DNA of 64,000 nucleotides from Blepharisma stoltei (GCA_914767885.1 CAJZBQ010000046.1:930001-994000); one strand, 5' to 3'. Positions 18,636-30,869 are shown, numbered from the stretch's first letter. Numbers and translations: made by a program. Notes: generated by a model from the letters alone, not told the origin.

Positions 18636-20675
18636 TTAAAGCCCATCTGGGTATTTTACTTTAAACCATGGGTGCTCTAAAGCTTCTTTTGCTGTTGGTC
18701 TGAAATCTCTGTCGATTTCTAAGAGTTTTCCTACAAAATCTAAAAATACCTCGTCGTCAGTTCTGAGGCGAGCTTTTAATGATGACTTTTTAGGGACAAG
18801 CAGGTGGATTTTGGTTGTAGAAGAAGCAGGAGTAAATGACTCTTCGCGGTCTTCTTCAACTACTTTAAATAGAATTCTATCATCAGTAAAGAAATGTTTT
18901 ATTAGCTTCCCAGTTCTAAATACATCTTCTGGGAACGGACCAATAATTCCCATAACCCTCGCTAATAGCCCTTGAACACTTTCATTCTGAAACAGCACAT
19001 TCCCAGTAAACAACTCAGCAACAATGCAGCCAAGAGACCAAATATCGATTTTACTATCATATCTGCACCCCAAAATCACTTCTGGAGCTCTATAAGACCT
19101 TGACTGTACATACGAGCTTAAATGGTCATGCGTAAAGCAGCTGCTTCCAAAATCAATCACTTTTATTTCGCATCTTGAATATGACTTAATTAAAATATTT
19201 TCAGGCTTTAAATCACAATGAATTAAATGTAAAGAATGCACATACTCTAAGGCTGTTAAAATTTGGTGTGTCACCTTTTGCAGTCTGCCTAAATTAAAAT
19301 AAATTTCTGCTTCATGCTCTCTGTTATAGCGAGAAAACTCATATAAATTGTCCCTTAGGAGCTCTGTGACAATAAATAGATGTTCTTTGTGGTAAAAATA
19401 GTCAATTACTTTTAAAAAATGGGTCGTGTCAGGGTCTGCATTGCAATTTATGAGTCTTAAAATTTTTTATTTTATTTTAGTTTGGCTTGATTTTTTTATA
19501 AAAAAAAAATTTGATTCTTATTTATTGGGATTGGTATATTTCGTCTATGCTTTGGTCGACGTAGTCTTTATTATTTTCTATCACTTTTACACAAACAAGC
19601 TGCTTTGTCAGCATATCTAAGCATTGTAAAGCTTTACTGAAGGCAGCTGAGCCCAAGTACTCTATAACTTGGTATCTTCCTGCAATGACACTATCAATAA
19701 TGACAGGAAAATCTTTAGTTTCCTCAAAGCCTGTTCTTTCTCTATCATAAATGACTTTTAAATGATAGCAGTCATAAGTGACGTTTTCACATTCTAAAGG
19801 ATACAAACTTTCGTCTGAAGGAGGAAAAACTAAGTCAGCTGGCAATAGTGAATTTGGGCCAGTTGGCTTATTTTTAGGTGTTTTTGGTTTTAATGGCTTT
19901 TTAGGACATGAAGCTCGCTGAGGGAAATTATATTTTTCAGCTAGCTGTTTGCTTACGTATGCTAAATCTTCTTCATTGCACTCATAAAGGTCATATCCAG
20001 GGTCGTCATCGTCTTCATATTCATCTTCAAATACCTTAATCCCTTTAATAATTATTTTTTAATTATTTTTTTTCATTTTCCTAATAATTTGCATTTTTAT
20101 CCCAGAAAATTAGAAACTTCTTTACTTTTTGTTTCTTTAGGCTCCTCTTTTGCATATGAAGTCTCAAAAATTTCATCCTGCGAAGGATGGGACTTCATTT
20201 CCGTACTTTGTCCTTCATGAGCTGAATTATTGCTGCTCCCTTGCCCAAAACGAGGCAGATCTTCTTCGGAAGACTCCACATTTTTGCTGTTTTCTCCTAG
20301 GCTTGAGGACTGATTTTGGCTCTCATTTTCAAAAAATAATTGTTCAGCACATTTAACCATCTTATGGAACGCCCGCAGATTTAGCAGGGAGTCAAATCCT
20401 TTAGACATATCTTGATATTTAGTTACAGATGGGCCTGATATTATACGAGACATGAGGTTTTCCATTACGTCTTCGTTTTCTGGAGCAATTCCTGTATGTA
20501 GATCTTGGTTTTCTTTATTTTTAAGAGATGAGAGGATATGGGATAAAAGTTTTTTGGCAGATTCAGAGTCTTTAAGCTTAAGGGTTGACGAAGATAATGT
20601 TTGACGTAAAAGATAAGCAGAGCGGTGCAGCCCTTTGGTTTCGAGGTAGTTGGAAATTGCATCAAAAATTTCCAT
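18636..20675 (-). CDS. LisH-containing DYRK-type dual-specificity protein kinase
   Basis: 628 aa once two IESs are removed (1887 nt). Residues 1-30 (MEIFDAISNYLETKGLHRSA) look like a LisH dimerisation motif. A Ser/Glu-rich linker follows, then an acidic segment, then the kinase: glycine-loop region YLGSAAFSKALQC, VAIK-like VCVKVI, SIDEIRLINCNA, EHLFIVTELL, catalytic HCDLKPENIL, DFGSSCF, activation loop YVQSRSYRAPEVILG, and a C-lobe ending EALEHPWF. YVQSRSYRAPEVILG with the YxY-type autophosphorylation pair is the DYRK hallmark. The glycine loop is atypical (GSAAF). Role in growth or ciliary signalling is inference. Confidence 0.9.
19458..19536 (-). other. IES, 79 bp, TA-bounded
   Basis: Interrupts the kinase N-lobe; removal joins QSIDEI to RLINCNADPDTTHF, the expected alpha-C helix. 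Confidence 0.88.
20037..20110 (-). other. IES, 74 bp, TA-bounded
   Basis: Removal fuses the LisH-containing frame (..KSKEVS) to the acidic segment KVFEDEYEDDDD and makes one gene of the two frames. Confidence 0.8.
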
Positions 20676-20925
20676 TTCTTATAAATTTAAGGTAAAAAAA
20701 TATTCTTCCTTTTATTAGATTTAAAGTTCTTCATAAAATTAGAGAAAATTTTCAAGTTTTTATTACAAAATTATAAATTGGAATCCCTATATTAGTTTCA
20801 ATGGAAAAATGGCGACTGATATAAAACTTTGAATTTAAAAATGAGATACTTATAGACTTAATCTTTTCTTTTCTTAATCATTTTCATTAGTCCTTCTATA
20901 AGGCCTACGAATTCCTAATAAATAA

Positions 20926-23900
20926 ATGGAACAGAAAGTCTTTGCAGTTCAAGGGATGACCTGCACCACATGCTCAAATACCCTTTTTAAGTAAACTTTA
21001 CCTTAGTGCCCTATCCAAACTCCCATCTGTCAAGCATGTCGCTGTCTGTCTTCTCAGTGAAAAGGTTCTCGTCAAAGGCAGTAATCTCAAGCCTGATGAA
21101 ATCATTGATATGATCGAGAACCTTGGCTTCGAAGTAAGCAATATTTAGGGCAATGAAATCAAAGAAGCCCACATCTTAGATGGAGAAGTCACTTTTGAGC
21201 TTGTCGGAGACTACCCGTCACAAGCTTCCCAAAGTGAAATTTGTGCAGCTTTAAAAAAGAAAAATGGAATCACAGATATCGAGTTTCTCGAAAACCCAAA
21301 TTTAGTCAAAATCGTATATGCCTAGATTATTTAGTCATAAAAAAATAATTTAATTATTAAAAAAATGATATTAATAAGGCAAAGTATATACAGCAGAAGC
21401 ACTGAAGGCGAGAGAAATTTCTTATTTCCTTGGAGAAATAACACAAAAGAAAATAAGTGTGTATAATGAAAATACAAGAAAAGGGGATTTAATTGAAAAA
21501 CAGCAGAAAACAATGAAGATGTGGATGAAGGAATTTTTGCTGAGCTTGATTTTTACAGTCCCGATTTTTGTGCTGGGGATGATTATTTCACATGTTGTGG
21601 ATAGCGAAGATTTGACTTCAGGGAAGGTTGGGGATAAGCTCCCGACTTACAATTTATATCTAAATATACTGAAAACTGACTTTTTTTAAGTGTCTTTTTT
21701 TTTTAGAAAAAAAATATACTGAATGGGCATAATTATGTGGATTTTAGCCACACCTGTCCAATTTTGGTTCGGGTCAAGATTTTATAGAGGAGGCTACGAG
21801 TCTTTGAAAAATGGGGTCGCCAATATGGATGTACTAATTGCACTCGGGACATCTGCTGCATATGCCTATGGCTCATTTATGAACAGTTACTATGCATCCA
21901 ATTATCAAACTGAGACCAGTATGCAATATATTGAAGCTTCTCATAGTTTTGAGACTTCAGCGCTATTAATTTCTATCATTTTATTAGGAAAATACCTTGA
22001 AAGCAGATCAAAGCATAAAACTACAGACGCCATCACAAAGCTAGCAAGCCTACAGACCTCAAGCGCAATTTTATTAGAAAATGGCTCTGAAAAAGAAGTA
22101 GATATAGCGCTATTAGAAATTGGGAATATTGTAAAAGTGTACCCAGGCGCCTCAATACCTGTAGATGGAGCTGTTATAGAAGGCGACGCATGGGTAAACG
22201 AGTCAATGATGACTGGCGAAAGCTCCCTCGTCCACAAAACCAAAGGGTCATATGTATATGGAGGGACTATGAACAACACTGGGGTCATGCATGTAGAAAT
22301 CAAAAAACTTGGCAAAGACTCTGAATTGTCGAAAATTATTGAATTAGTCGAAAATGCCCAATCCACAAAACCAGCTATCCAAGCTTATGCGGACAAAATT
22401 TCTAAAGTTTTTGTACCTTGTGTGATGCTTTTTGCTATCATAACTTGAAGTATATGATTTGCCTTAGTTTACAGCGAAAACCGCGATGTCATAAATATGA
22501 TGAAAGATATGGAAGAAAGCAAATTCGTTTTTGCGTTTAAATTCGGGATCTCAGTACTTGTCATTGCGTGTCCATGTGCTTTAGGACTTGCCGTTCCTAC
22601 TGCTGTTATGGTCGCAACTGGCGTTGCGACTCGTTATGGAATTTTAATAAAAGATGGAGAAAGTCTAGAAAATGCTGCAAGGATAAAAACCGTGGTTTTT
22701 GATAAAACAGGGACTTTGACATATGGAAAACCAAAAGTTAAAGAGTTCAGGATGGTCTCAGAAAGTCTTAAAGAAGCAGAAGCAAAAGAGCTAATAGCGG
22801 CTGTTGAAGCAAATAGTGAGCATCCTGTAGCTAAAGCTATATGTGAGCTTACAGATAATATTAAAAAATGCCAAAATTTCAAAAATATTGATGGAGAAGG
22901 GGTCACTGGAATTGTAAATATTTTATTAATTTATCTAAAAAAATTATTAAAAAATGAATTGAAAAAAATTTTAAATTTCTATCAAATTTACCATGAAAAA
23001 ATTGCATACTACAAAAAAATGTTCCATTCAAATGACACGAACCAAGAATTGTAGACAATCTGGAAGTTTGTATAGGAAATACTCGGCTTATGAACAGATT
23101 CGAGGTAGAAATTGATAGACATCTTGATGAAAGAAAAGAAAAACTTGAATATGAAGGCTGCACCGTTGTTTTTGCTGCTGTAAATAAGCAAGTTGTCAGT
23201 CTAATTGCATTAGAAGATCAAGATTTGGTAAGACCTGAAGCTCCTTCTGTAATTAAAGAGCTGAAAAGGCTTGGTTATAATGTATGAATGATCACAGGAG
23301 ACAATCAAAGATGCGCAAATAAGGTCGCTGAAGCTATAGGGATTCCTTTGTCAAATGTTCTTGCAAATTGTCATCCAGTTGGCAAAAAATCAAAAGTAGA
23401 AGAACTTCAATACCAAAATTCAAACAAAAAACAAAATATTCCAAAAATAGCTATTTAATGCTCAGAATAAATACTATTTTAATGCATTTTTAAATAAAAT
23501 TATATATAATTATAAGGTATAATAAAACTTACATATCAACAAATGGCATAGAAGACCCATTACTTGGCTCTGAGAAAAAAATATATGGCGGTGTATTATT
23601 TGTTGGGGATGGGATAAATGACTCTCCTTCACTTGCACAAGCTGATATTGGGATCGCTATTGGAGGAACTGATATTGCAATTGAGTCAGCTAGCATTGTG
23701 CTGCTGAAAAATGATCTCAAAGATGTCTTAATTGCCTTAGACTTGACTTCTGTAGCACTGACTCCCCCCCTTTAAATTGGAACTAAAAAATTTCGTTCCA
23801 ATTTAAAGGGGTTAAGAAAATTTTTTTTAAAAAAAAAATCATTATAAAATTTTCTATAATAAAAAAAAATTTTTTAAAATTTATCGAATTAGATTAATAA

Positions 23901-25325
23901 ATTTGTTTAATAAAATGCTATTTACTCTTTATCCTTTTAAAACAAAGCAAGATATAACTAAGATTTTATTATTAATTAATACGCCACTATTAATTGGTAT
24001 CAAAACTATTTACACAAAAATTATTTATTTTTATTGATAACAAAAAAATTAAAAACAAAAATTTTACTCCCCCCCCATCCTTGATCGAACGATTGACTGT
24101 AAAAATCCCTAAAAAATTGGGGAAATTAACCCCCATCCTTGATCGAACGATTTCATATCATGCAAATTTTTTATATATATAAAAATATAATAGTTATCAA
24201 AAGCTTGGGAAGATGTAACTAATGAAGTTGTTTTCAGAGACTTTGAGACGATAGAAAGCTTCGAAATCAACCATTCAAAGTAATTTAGTCATCAACATGG
24301 GCTTAAAAACTCAATAATCTAATAAAATAGAGATTTTTTTAAAATTTAAAAACAACAAATTTTAATTTAATAAGTAACAAATTAAAATTTATACAGTTTA
24401 AAGGGGTAACTAATAAATTAAAATATAAAAAATTGGTATTTTTATGAAATTAATTCAATTTTTTGCTGTAAAAATAATTATTAAATACTCTTAACCCTCT
24501 TATTTAAAAGTAAATAAAAAAAAATTTATATATATATTTTATTTTATATATACAATTTTTTCCCAAAAAATTTTTTTTAACCCCCATCCTTGATCGAACG
24601 ATGGCGAGTCGTTCGATCAAGGATGGGGGGGGGAGTTAGAAAATTTATTAATCAAAGTGCTAATTTTGTTTAAATAAGATGCTATTTATACTCTATTCTT
24701 TAAAATAAAGCAAGAGATAACTAAATTTTGAATTTTTATAAAGAATTCGTATTGAATTTATATCAAAGCTATTTAAATAAAAAATATCATTTTTATCCAA
24801 AAAAATAAAAATTTTTTTTGAAAATTTTTTTTAAAAATTTACAATTAAGGATAATAAATTTATTTAAATAAGATGCTCTTTATACTCTATTCTTTAAACA
24901 AGAGCAGGATATAACTAAATTTTTAATTTTAGTTAAGAAGAAACATTTAAATTATTATATCAAAACCTTTTACATAAAAATTATAATTTATATATATAAA
25001 ATTTTTATTATAAAATTAAATTTTGTTCCAATTTAAAGGGGGGTTAATTTACCAAAAAAGTGGAAATTTTACCTATATTTTGTTCCAATTTAAAGGGGGG
25101 GGGGGAGTGAGAAGAATTAAATACAACTTTTTCTGGGCATTTATATATAATATCATAGGAATTCCTTTAGCAGCTGGAATTATATACATGTGGACTGGGG
25201 TTTATATAGATTCTATTATAGCTGCAGCCACGATGGCTTGCTCTTCTATTGCAGTCATTTTATCATCACTATGGCTTAACAGATACAAGCCGCCACAATA
25301 TCATATATTTTTTATGATAAATTAA
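20926..25325 (+). CDS. Copper-transporting P1B-type ATPase
   Basis: 888 aa after two introns (20991-21006, 21134-21148), four short IESs and MITE B2 (with C1 inside) are removed; 2667 nt. Heavy-metal-binding domain with GMTCTTC at the N-terminus, membrane helices, actuator loop ([11 protein letters not shown]), the metal site CPC in [14 protein letters not shown], phosphorylation loop [15 protein letters not shown] (HP locus), [32 protein letters not shown], and final helices with [11 protein letters not shown] and [15 protein letters not shown]. All P1B-1 (Cu+) residues are present. UGA encodes Trp at NVWMITGDN and elsewhere. Acts in copper export or Golgi copper loading. Confidence 0.97.
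21315..21384 (+). other. IES, 70 bp, TA-bounded
   Basis: Flanks share GTATAT. Removal gives [17 protein letters not shown] in the ATPase. Confidence 0.88.
21657..21716 (+). other. IES, 60 bp, TA-bounded
   Basis: Joins KLPTYNLY to [18 protein letters not shown], the conserved ATPase helix; the new Trp is a UGA. Confidence 0.88.
22915..23051 (+). other. IES, 137 bp, TA-bounded
   Basis: GAATTGTA occurs at both ends. Removal makes [17 protein letters not shown]. Confidence 0.93.
23448..23533 (+). other. IES, 86 bp, TA-bounded
   Basis: Removal joins QNIPKI to [14 protein letters not shown] ahead of the GDGIND hinge of the ATPase. Confidence 0.85.
23762..25107 (-). mobile_element. MITE family B copy 2, carrying a nested MITE C
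   Basis: TGA duplications (23759-23761, 25108-25110). Reverse orientation relative to B1; without the nested C element it is about 775 bp. Excision joins DLTSVAL to RRIKYNFF in the last ATPase helices exactly at TGA, with no TA at the junction. Confidence 0.96.
24067..24635 (+). mobile_element. MITE family C copy 1, nested in B2
   Basis: 569 bp, TTA duplications (24064-24066, 24636-24638). Left end has two direct copies of CCCCCATCCTTGATCGAACG; right end has a forward and an inverted copy. Comparison with B1 shows the uninterrupted site TTTTAGAAAATTTATTAATC, so C inserted after B. Confidence 0.95.
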
Positions 25326-25400
25326 CTTTAATTTTTCTTTGAAAAAAAAATAAAAAAACTCATCAGGAATTGTATAATTAGCTAATTAAGGAAAAATTTA

Positions 25401-25814
25401 TTAAAGTTTTATTTTCTTTATGCCAGGCTCTGTTTCTTTTATTTTTCTTTTAAGTTTTTGGACTGATTCTTCATGAAATAAAGCTAATCTTGAGCTTTTT
25501 CTTGTTTTCATACCAGGCGTTGTCATAGGCACTGAATCATCAGTTTGAATGCCGATTTCATTAGTTTTTATATCTTTTTTTGGGCTTGGGGTAGGATTAA
25601 TCTCACTATTTTCGCTGCTTTTTGATGTGGAAGTTGTGCTGCTGCTTTTGAAAAATGTGACATCAATTTCAAGATTTTGAGATTTTCTAGGCACGCTTTG
25701 GCTCTTTTCTAGTAAAATCCCTGATAAAGGTGAGGAGCTCATGAATTCGGGGGTCGGGGTCGACCTTGATATTGAAGATACAGACTGTGAGAATTCTTGG
25801 AGCGTTTGTGACAT
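25401..25814 (-). CDS. Low-complexity Ser/Thr-rich protein (137 aa)
   Basis: Ser/Thr/Pro-rich first 90 residues with many SP/TP sites (RSTPTPEFM, NPTPSPKKD), then a basic end (KLKRKIKETEPGIKKIKL) that could be a nuclear localisation signal. No recognised domain. Uninterrupted. Its start lies 29 bp from the stop of the EF-hand gene on the same strand. Confidence 0.6.
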   Translation of the reverse strand: MSQTLQEFSQSVSSISRSTPTPEFMSSSPLSGILLEKSQSVPRKSQNLEIDVTFFKSSSTTSTSKSSENSEINPTPSPKKDIKTNEIGIQTDDSVPMTTPGMKTRKSSRLALFHEESVQKLKRKIKETEPGIKKIKL

Positions 25815-25842
25815 AAAAATATGAAATTTTTAATAATTAAAA

Positions 25843-27766
25843 TTACTGAATTCCTGACCAAACAAAAAAATGCTGCTCGTTAACTAAAGGTTAATTTTTT
25901 TTCAAAAATTTAAACATCCATATTTGAAATAATTTTTAAAGCAAATACTAATTTAGTTTGTAAAATTTGTGTTGTAAAATGCAAGAATTTAAAATTAACA
26001 GAATTAGCTAGAGATTTCTTTATAATAATTATCACTTATATATCAAAAATAATTTTTCGAAAAAAATTTTTGTTCGTTCACGAATGGTGGGCTTTTTGGA
26101 TTTTTAAAATTTTTTTTCTTCGCTCACGGAGGGGGAGTGAGTAAACGCAGCAGATCTTAAAGTCTGTCTGCCAGGGCTTAAAGATCCTTTATTTTCCCAT
26201 CTCTGTGCTATGGAGGTATGAGTCCCTCTAAATTGGGTGACTGTAACTCTGGCTGTTTTATGCCTGATTTCTTCTTTAAAGTCTGGAGAATCCTTAGTAT
26301 CAGCAATTTTTCTTTGATAAAAATTATTGTGATATGTTGTCCACCTAGAATTTCTTGCATTAGGGTTCTGGGTCATCTGAATATTAGGGACCATTCTGTG
26401 AGGATCCACCGCTATTTCTTGTGATTTTTCGATTTTTTTATAATTTTCCCGAAAGCTTTGAATTGTTTTTTCTAGCTCAGAATTTGCATCTGAAAAATCT
26501 TTCCCAATTTTCCAATACTCTCTGGAATTTTCTGCATACTTAGGCAGCTCACACCCATGAACCCCAAAAACAGTTTTTGAAAATTTATTCCCAAGCTCAG
26601 CTGTATCATTTTTCTTTTTTTCTAACTCCCCTATGCATTATTGAGCAAAGTTCTTTTTTTAAAAATTTATACAGAAAATTTTTTCTTCAAAATTTTTTAA
26701 AAATTGAGAAATAAAAATTAATTTTAATCTCAAATTTATGTTTCAAAATTAAATAGAATTAGCTAGAGATTTCATTATAATAATTATCATTTATATATAG
26801 AATATTTTTTTGGTAAAAAAAATTTTATATTAAAAACAGTTTTGCTGCTCACAGAGGGGGGATTAAAAACTTTAATTTTGGGTCTTCTCCATCCAAAAGC
26901 CCGCCTAAAAATTCCTGCTCCCTCATCCTCAATCTTTCATTTTCCCCGACATATCCATAATTAGCAGTTTTATTTAAAACGTCGACCTAAATGATTTTTA
27001 CCATTTCTTCTTTTCTCCTCTCCTTCATCTGGCTACAAGTCCTATATTTCGGGTCATTTTGATAGCCAAATTCCACCCTTGGGGTGTCTTTTTCTTTATA
27101 TAGCCCTACATAACTTCTAGCTAGGCTTCTTTCAAATTCTTTTTTCTCATTAAAAGTTTTGAATTGAGGATTATTATCGAACCAATCTGTGCTTATAATT
27201 TCATTTATAGGCAAATTATACCGGAATTTTTTTTCTCTTTTGGACTCGTATTCTCTACCTAATTCTTGGCGTTCTTGTTTTCGAGCTTCGTTTAGCTGGG
27301 ATTTAGAAGCTACAATAGGTGTTGGGGACATGTTTTTTGGGTAAGTTTGGTGGACTTTCCCGAAATCTTCATTTAAGACGATTTTTCCTCGCATTTGGAT
27401 AACACGATAAGGCTTGGTAGGGCCAGATCCATCTAACCCTCATAACATATTATTGGTCCATCCAGACTGCATAGCGGAAATTGCTTGGCTTTTTTCTTCT
27501 GATGATAATTTATTGGAATTTGTTTTACAAAATTGTTTGGAAATATAGTAGTCTTGAGGCCCAACTACCCCATCACCGTCAAGATCAAAAGAAATATCAG
27601 GGATAAATTCTTGTTTTCGGGCTTGAAGAAGTTGGGTACGTGTCTGGATTTCTCGTTTATTAATTCAATGGGCAGGAATTTTGGTGGTTTCTGATTTTAT
27701 TGGGGAATTTTCTAGGGAATTTTTAAGAATTTCTTTGGGATAACTGTTAACTAAGTCAACTTCCAT
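25843..27766 (-). CDS. EF-hand protein, probably axonemal (458 aa)
   Basis: Built from three pieces after removing a 15-nt intron (26987-27001) and MITEs A5 and A4; 1377 nt. One EF-hand is clear: DISFDLDGDGVVGPQDYYIS (D-x-D-x-D-G). The rest is Arg/Lys/Tyr-rich, with FRYNLPINEIISTDWFDNNP, YGYVGENERLRMREQEFLGG and C-terminal RNSRWTTYHNNFY, a style common in microtubule-inner or axonemal proteins. Two UGA Trp codons. The exact family is not recognised. The start is 18 bp from the stop of TMEM63/OSCA copy 1. Confidence 0.7.
25850..26137 (+). mobile_element. MITE family A copy 4 (degenerate)
   Basis: 288 bp, TGA duplications (25847-25849, 26138-26140). Left modules are decayed (GACCAAACAAAAA, CTCGTTAAC) but the interior ATTAGCTAGAGATTTC and right GTTCGTTCACGAATGG remain. 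Excision at TGA gives the EF-hand C-terminus RSAAFTQ then stop. Confidence 0.8.
26626..26863 (+). mobile_element. MITE family A copy 5 (degenerate)
   Basis: 238 bp, TAA duplications (26623-26625, 26864-26866). Interior ATTAGCTAGAGATTTCATTA is conserved. Removal joins DPKLKFL to RKKEKNDTAEL in the EF-hand protein. Confidence 0.82.
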
Positions 27767-27784
27767 ATTAAAATTAATTAATTT

Positions 27785-30748
27785 CTAACTCCCCTCCTTA
27801 AGTGAACAAAACCATTAGAAAAATCCCAATTTTTTGCCAAAAAAAACCCACCCTCCTTGGGCGAAACAAAATTTTTTATTTGAAAAAATTTTGATATATA
27901 AGCAATAACTAGTATAATGAAATCTCGAGCTAATTCTGTTTAATTTTAAACAAACTTTGTTTTTAAAAGATAAATTTACAAATTAAATTAATATTTGCCT
28001 TCCAATTTTCGAGAAGTGGGATTTTTTTTTTAATTCCGAAATTTTTTATTTTAAAATTTATATATAATTTAACCCATCCCGTGAGTGAACAAATTTTTTT
28101 TCACTCACGGAGAGGGGGAATAAGTGGAATTTCTTCCGTTTATAATTTTTTCTACTGGGTGCATATAAACTGCTTCAGAAAATTGCAGCAAAGGCTCTTC
28201 TCTTTCTTCAGAAATTCTGGAAATATGATTGATCCAGCTATGAATTTTCTTCAAAATTGATGGCAATTTTCATAGAAGAATCACAAAAATTAACAGTGAG
28301 AACGCTATTAAAATGGTCCCAATTAATTCAATATTTAAATCTTCATTTATCATAAAAATCAGCCCTGTTACGGCTCCATGCCAAATAGCTGTGGATTTTT
28401 GACAGTGTACATTTCATCGAAATCCATTTGGTCCAAAATTTTTGATAGTGCGACATTTGCCCGAAAAATTAGAGGTTTTTTTCGTCAAATGTCTCATTAT
28501 CAAAAATTTTAGATCAATTTTCGGCCAGGTGAAATGGACACTATCAAAAAGGCAAAGTCATTTGACCTAAACCCCCTGTTACACCTTGAAAGATAAAAAT
28601 AGAAAATAATATTGATGTAATGCAAGCTTTAGGAATTTTTGATCCTGTAGAGCGTTTATCGACATAGTAAACACAGAGGATTAAATATTTGTGAATAAGG
28701 TATAGCATCCCCATCACTTTAAATTACTATTGGCCTATATTTATATTTTTAAAATGGCTATTGGCTAAAATTTTTAAAAAAATTTAGGTAATTTCTATTT
28801 TTGAGACTCCTTTTCAGGCTTAGATTGGATGCCTAGAGATCTATAGTGATCTTTTGCAATGATAAGATATACTAAATATAAGATACTCTTGTATAAAAAT
28901 ATAACACTCCAAAAATCAATATTATTGGATATGCTACTGAGTAGCTGAGAATTATAAGCAAAGAGTTAAGGGTTGAAGCAAGCTCATAAGCAAAATCAAA
29001 TGGACTAGCTTGCTGAATTAATAGCTTTTCTTCAGCTGAGTATGGCAAGCTTAACTTAATTTTTGTCATTATTACGCTGACAGGCCGAAGCAAATCGAGA
29101 CCATTTGAAATAAAAGTTTGGTGGATAATAAAAACTGTAAAAAATTGTCCTGTCTGAGTTATTGCAATTGGCAAATCCCTCCTCCATTTATTCCAGAACC
29201 CATCAATAGAAATTTGCATAATAGTTTGCAAGCCTATTGCTTGGAGTATAAATACATAAAATGCCATAAAAATCAAATATTTTTCAAATCTGCTGACTGT
29301 TTCCATAGCCAAACTTGTCCTTTTCTCATGAGACACAATATAATTAATTGAATAATATATACCTAATTAATTTAATAAAAATATAATAATTTACTATTAG
29401 GAAAAAATGATAGGATAAATTAAGTAGAATAATATAACCTGCTGATAAAAAATGAGGAGAAGTGTAGGCAAATACTGGTTAAAAACGCTTTCAAAGTAGC
29501 TCCTTACTGAGAATTCTGAGATTAAATCGCTAAAAAACTTCAAAAATCCAGCAGGTGTTACCCAAACAAAAAACAGCAGCATAAAAAAGGCTAACAATAA
29601 AATCCTTTTTCCTCGAATTAATATATGATTGTAAGTCATATTTTCCCATTTGATTTCGTGAGGTGCTGGAGCTGTATGAGCAAACCATAAAATGCTGTTC
29701 AGATCATCAATATTTCTCTTAAAATGTTTTTTTACATTTTCAGCTGCACTAGGTGTCCTGCACATAATATAAGCATACCCTGTATTTCCTTTTTTTCCTT
29801 CACCCAGTTTATTTTCATATATAATTTGATATGTCTAATTATAGTGGATATAGTTGACGCCATTATCCCATTTTCAATATAAATAGGATGACGGCTTTTT
29901 CATCTTAATTAGGTATATTTTTCAACCTTTCCAGAATAATATTCAATAGCATCTACTTTTGATCTAAAAAATCGTGGTCTTATCATAGGCCTTTTCATTT
30001 TTCCTTTCTGTATAGATTTTTCAAGCTTTAAGCTATATTTTCTTAATTGTCCTTTAGCTTCATTTATCGCTAAATAAGCTTCATAGCTTTCTGTATAATT
30101 TGGGACTACATAAACTCCTAGTACATCATCTTCAAATTCTTTTTTAAATTTTTCCAATAATTTCGGCTGGATTATTTCTGGGGCAATATCTCTATTAAAT
30201 CCTCTTAACTCTACCGCATAACTAAAAATTGGGATATTTGCTGGGAATGCCTTATTTGACACAGTTTTAATCACAATATATACCAATCCATACCCTAAAA
30301 ATGAAAAGACTATAGAATACACAATAGGCGCCACCATACTGTAAGAGTCATTCATAACATTTGCTATGCCTTCTCTATTTAAGTTGTCTTCAGATACTCC
30401 GTTGCCTTGAAAATATATAGGGATTAAGGCTGTTGCCCCAATTGCAATCATAGTAAGTAGGACTATTATGATCTGAATGTGCAGTCCTATGTACATATAA
30501 GCTTCAATTCCACAGCGAGAATAAATATCTTGTAGAGAAGTTTCCCATACGTGCTTGACTACTTCAAGAAAAGGTGTGTCGGAATCTGAAAATACAGCAT
30601 TCTTTATGGCAAGGTCAGGGTTTTCCGAATGGATGTGACGTTTTCCGAATTTTCGGTAGATTAAAAATAAGGTGAAGTAGATCATAAAGATAAGGAAATC
30701 TGCTCCGACTGTGTAAATAAGCTGATAGACACCTGGGTGCATGATCAT
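27785..30748 (-). CDS. TMEM63/OSCA-type channel, tandem copy 1
   Basis: 690 aa after one intron (28872-28886), three IESs, MITE D2 and MITE A6. Multi-pass layout: N-terminal helix IYTVGADFLIFMIYFTLFLI, a soluble insert, helices around ALIPIYFQGNG, a cytosolic domain with EIIQPKLLEKFKKEF and GNTGYAYIMC (RRM-like fold), the conserved APAPHEIKWENM, then the pore-forming helices (LPTLLLIFYQQVILFY, AIGLQTIMQI, IIHQTFISNG). OSCA/TMEM63 proteins are mechanically or osmotically gated cation channels. The TAG stop is completed only after MITE A6 is removed. The C-terminus has VYMHPVEKI. Confidence 0.92.
27789..28120 (-). mobile_element. MITE family A copy 6
   Basis: 332 bp, TAA duplications (27786-27788, 28121-28123). 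Reverse orientation, moderately decayed (CTCCTTAAGTGAACAAAACC). Inserted at the stop codon of TMEM63/OSCA copy 1. Confidence 0.9.
28372..28574 (+). mobile_element. MITE family D copy 2
   Basis: 203 bp, 8-bp duplication CCTGTTAC (28364-28371, 28575-28582). Ends GGCTCCATGCCAAATAG and GTCATTTGACCTAAACCC; internal TTTTTGACAGTGTACATTTC / GAAATGGACACTATCAAAAA inverted repeat. Removal recreates FQGVTGLIFMIN in TMEM63/OSCA copy 1. Confidence 0.92.
28701..28869 (-). other. IES, 169 bp, TA-bounded
   Basis: Lies immediately 3' of a 15-nt intron. Removal plus splicing gives FYTRYLIHKYLILC, aligning residue for residue with FFIRFMTQKYLILC of copy 3. Confidence 0.85.
29341..29415 (-). other. IES, 75 bp, TA-bounded
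   Basis: Joins ILFYLIY to IVSHEKRTSLAM in channel copy 1. Confidence 0.82.
29830..29915 (-). other. IES, 86 bp, TA-bounded
   Basis: Joins GKVEKY to QIIYENKLGEGKKGN in channel copy 1. Confidence 0.8.
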
Positions 30749-30869
30749 TTTTTAGTAAATTAATAGAAATGGATTATTATAGATCTAAATAGATTTTCTA
30801 TTATAGCTAAATGATTAATTTGCTGATAACCAATATAATAATGGCTATATTAAATAAAAAAAATAAAGA

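Noticed and set aside
21941-22366. 141-codon minus-strand frame
   Set aside because: Shadow of the conserved Cu-ATPase coding sequence on the plus strand.
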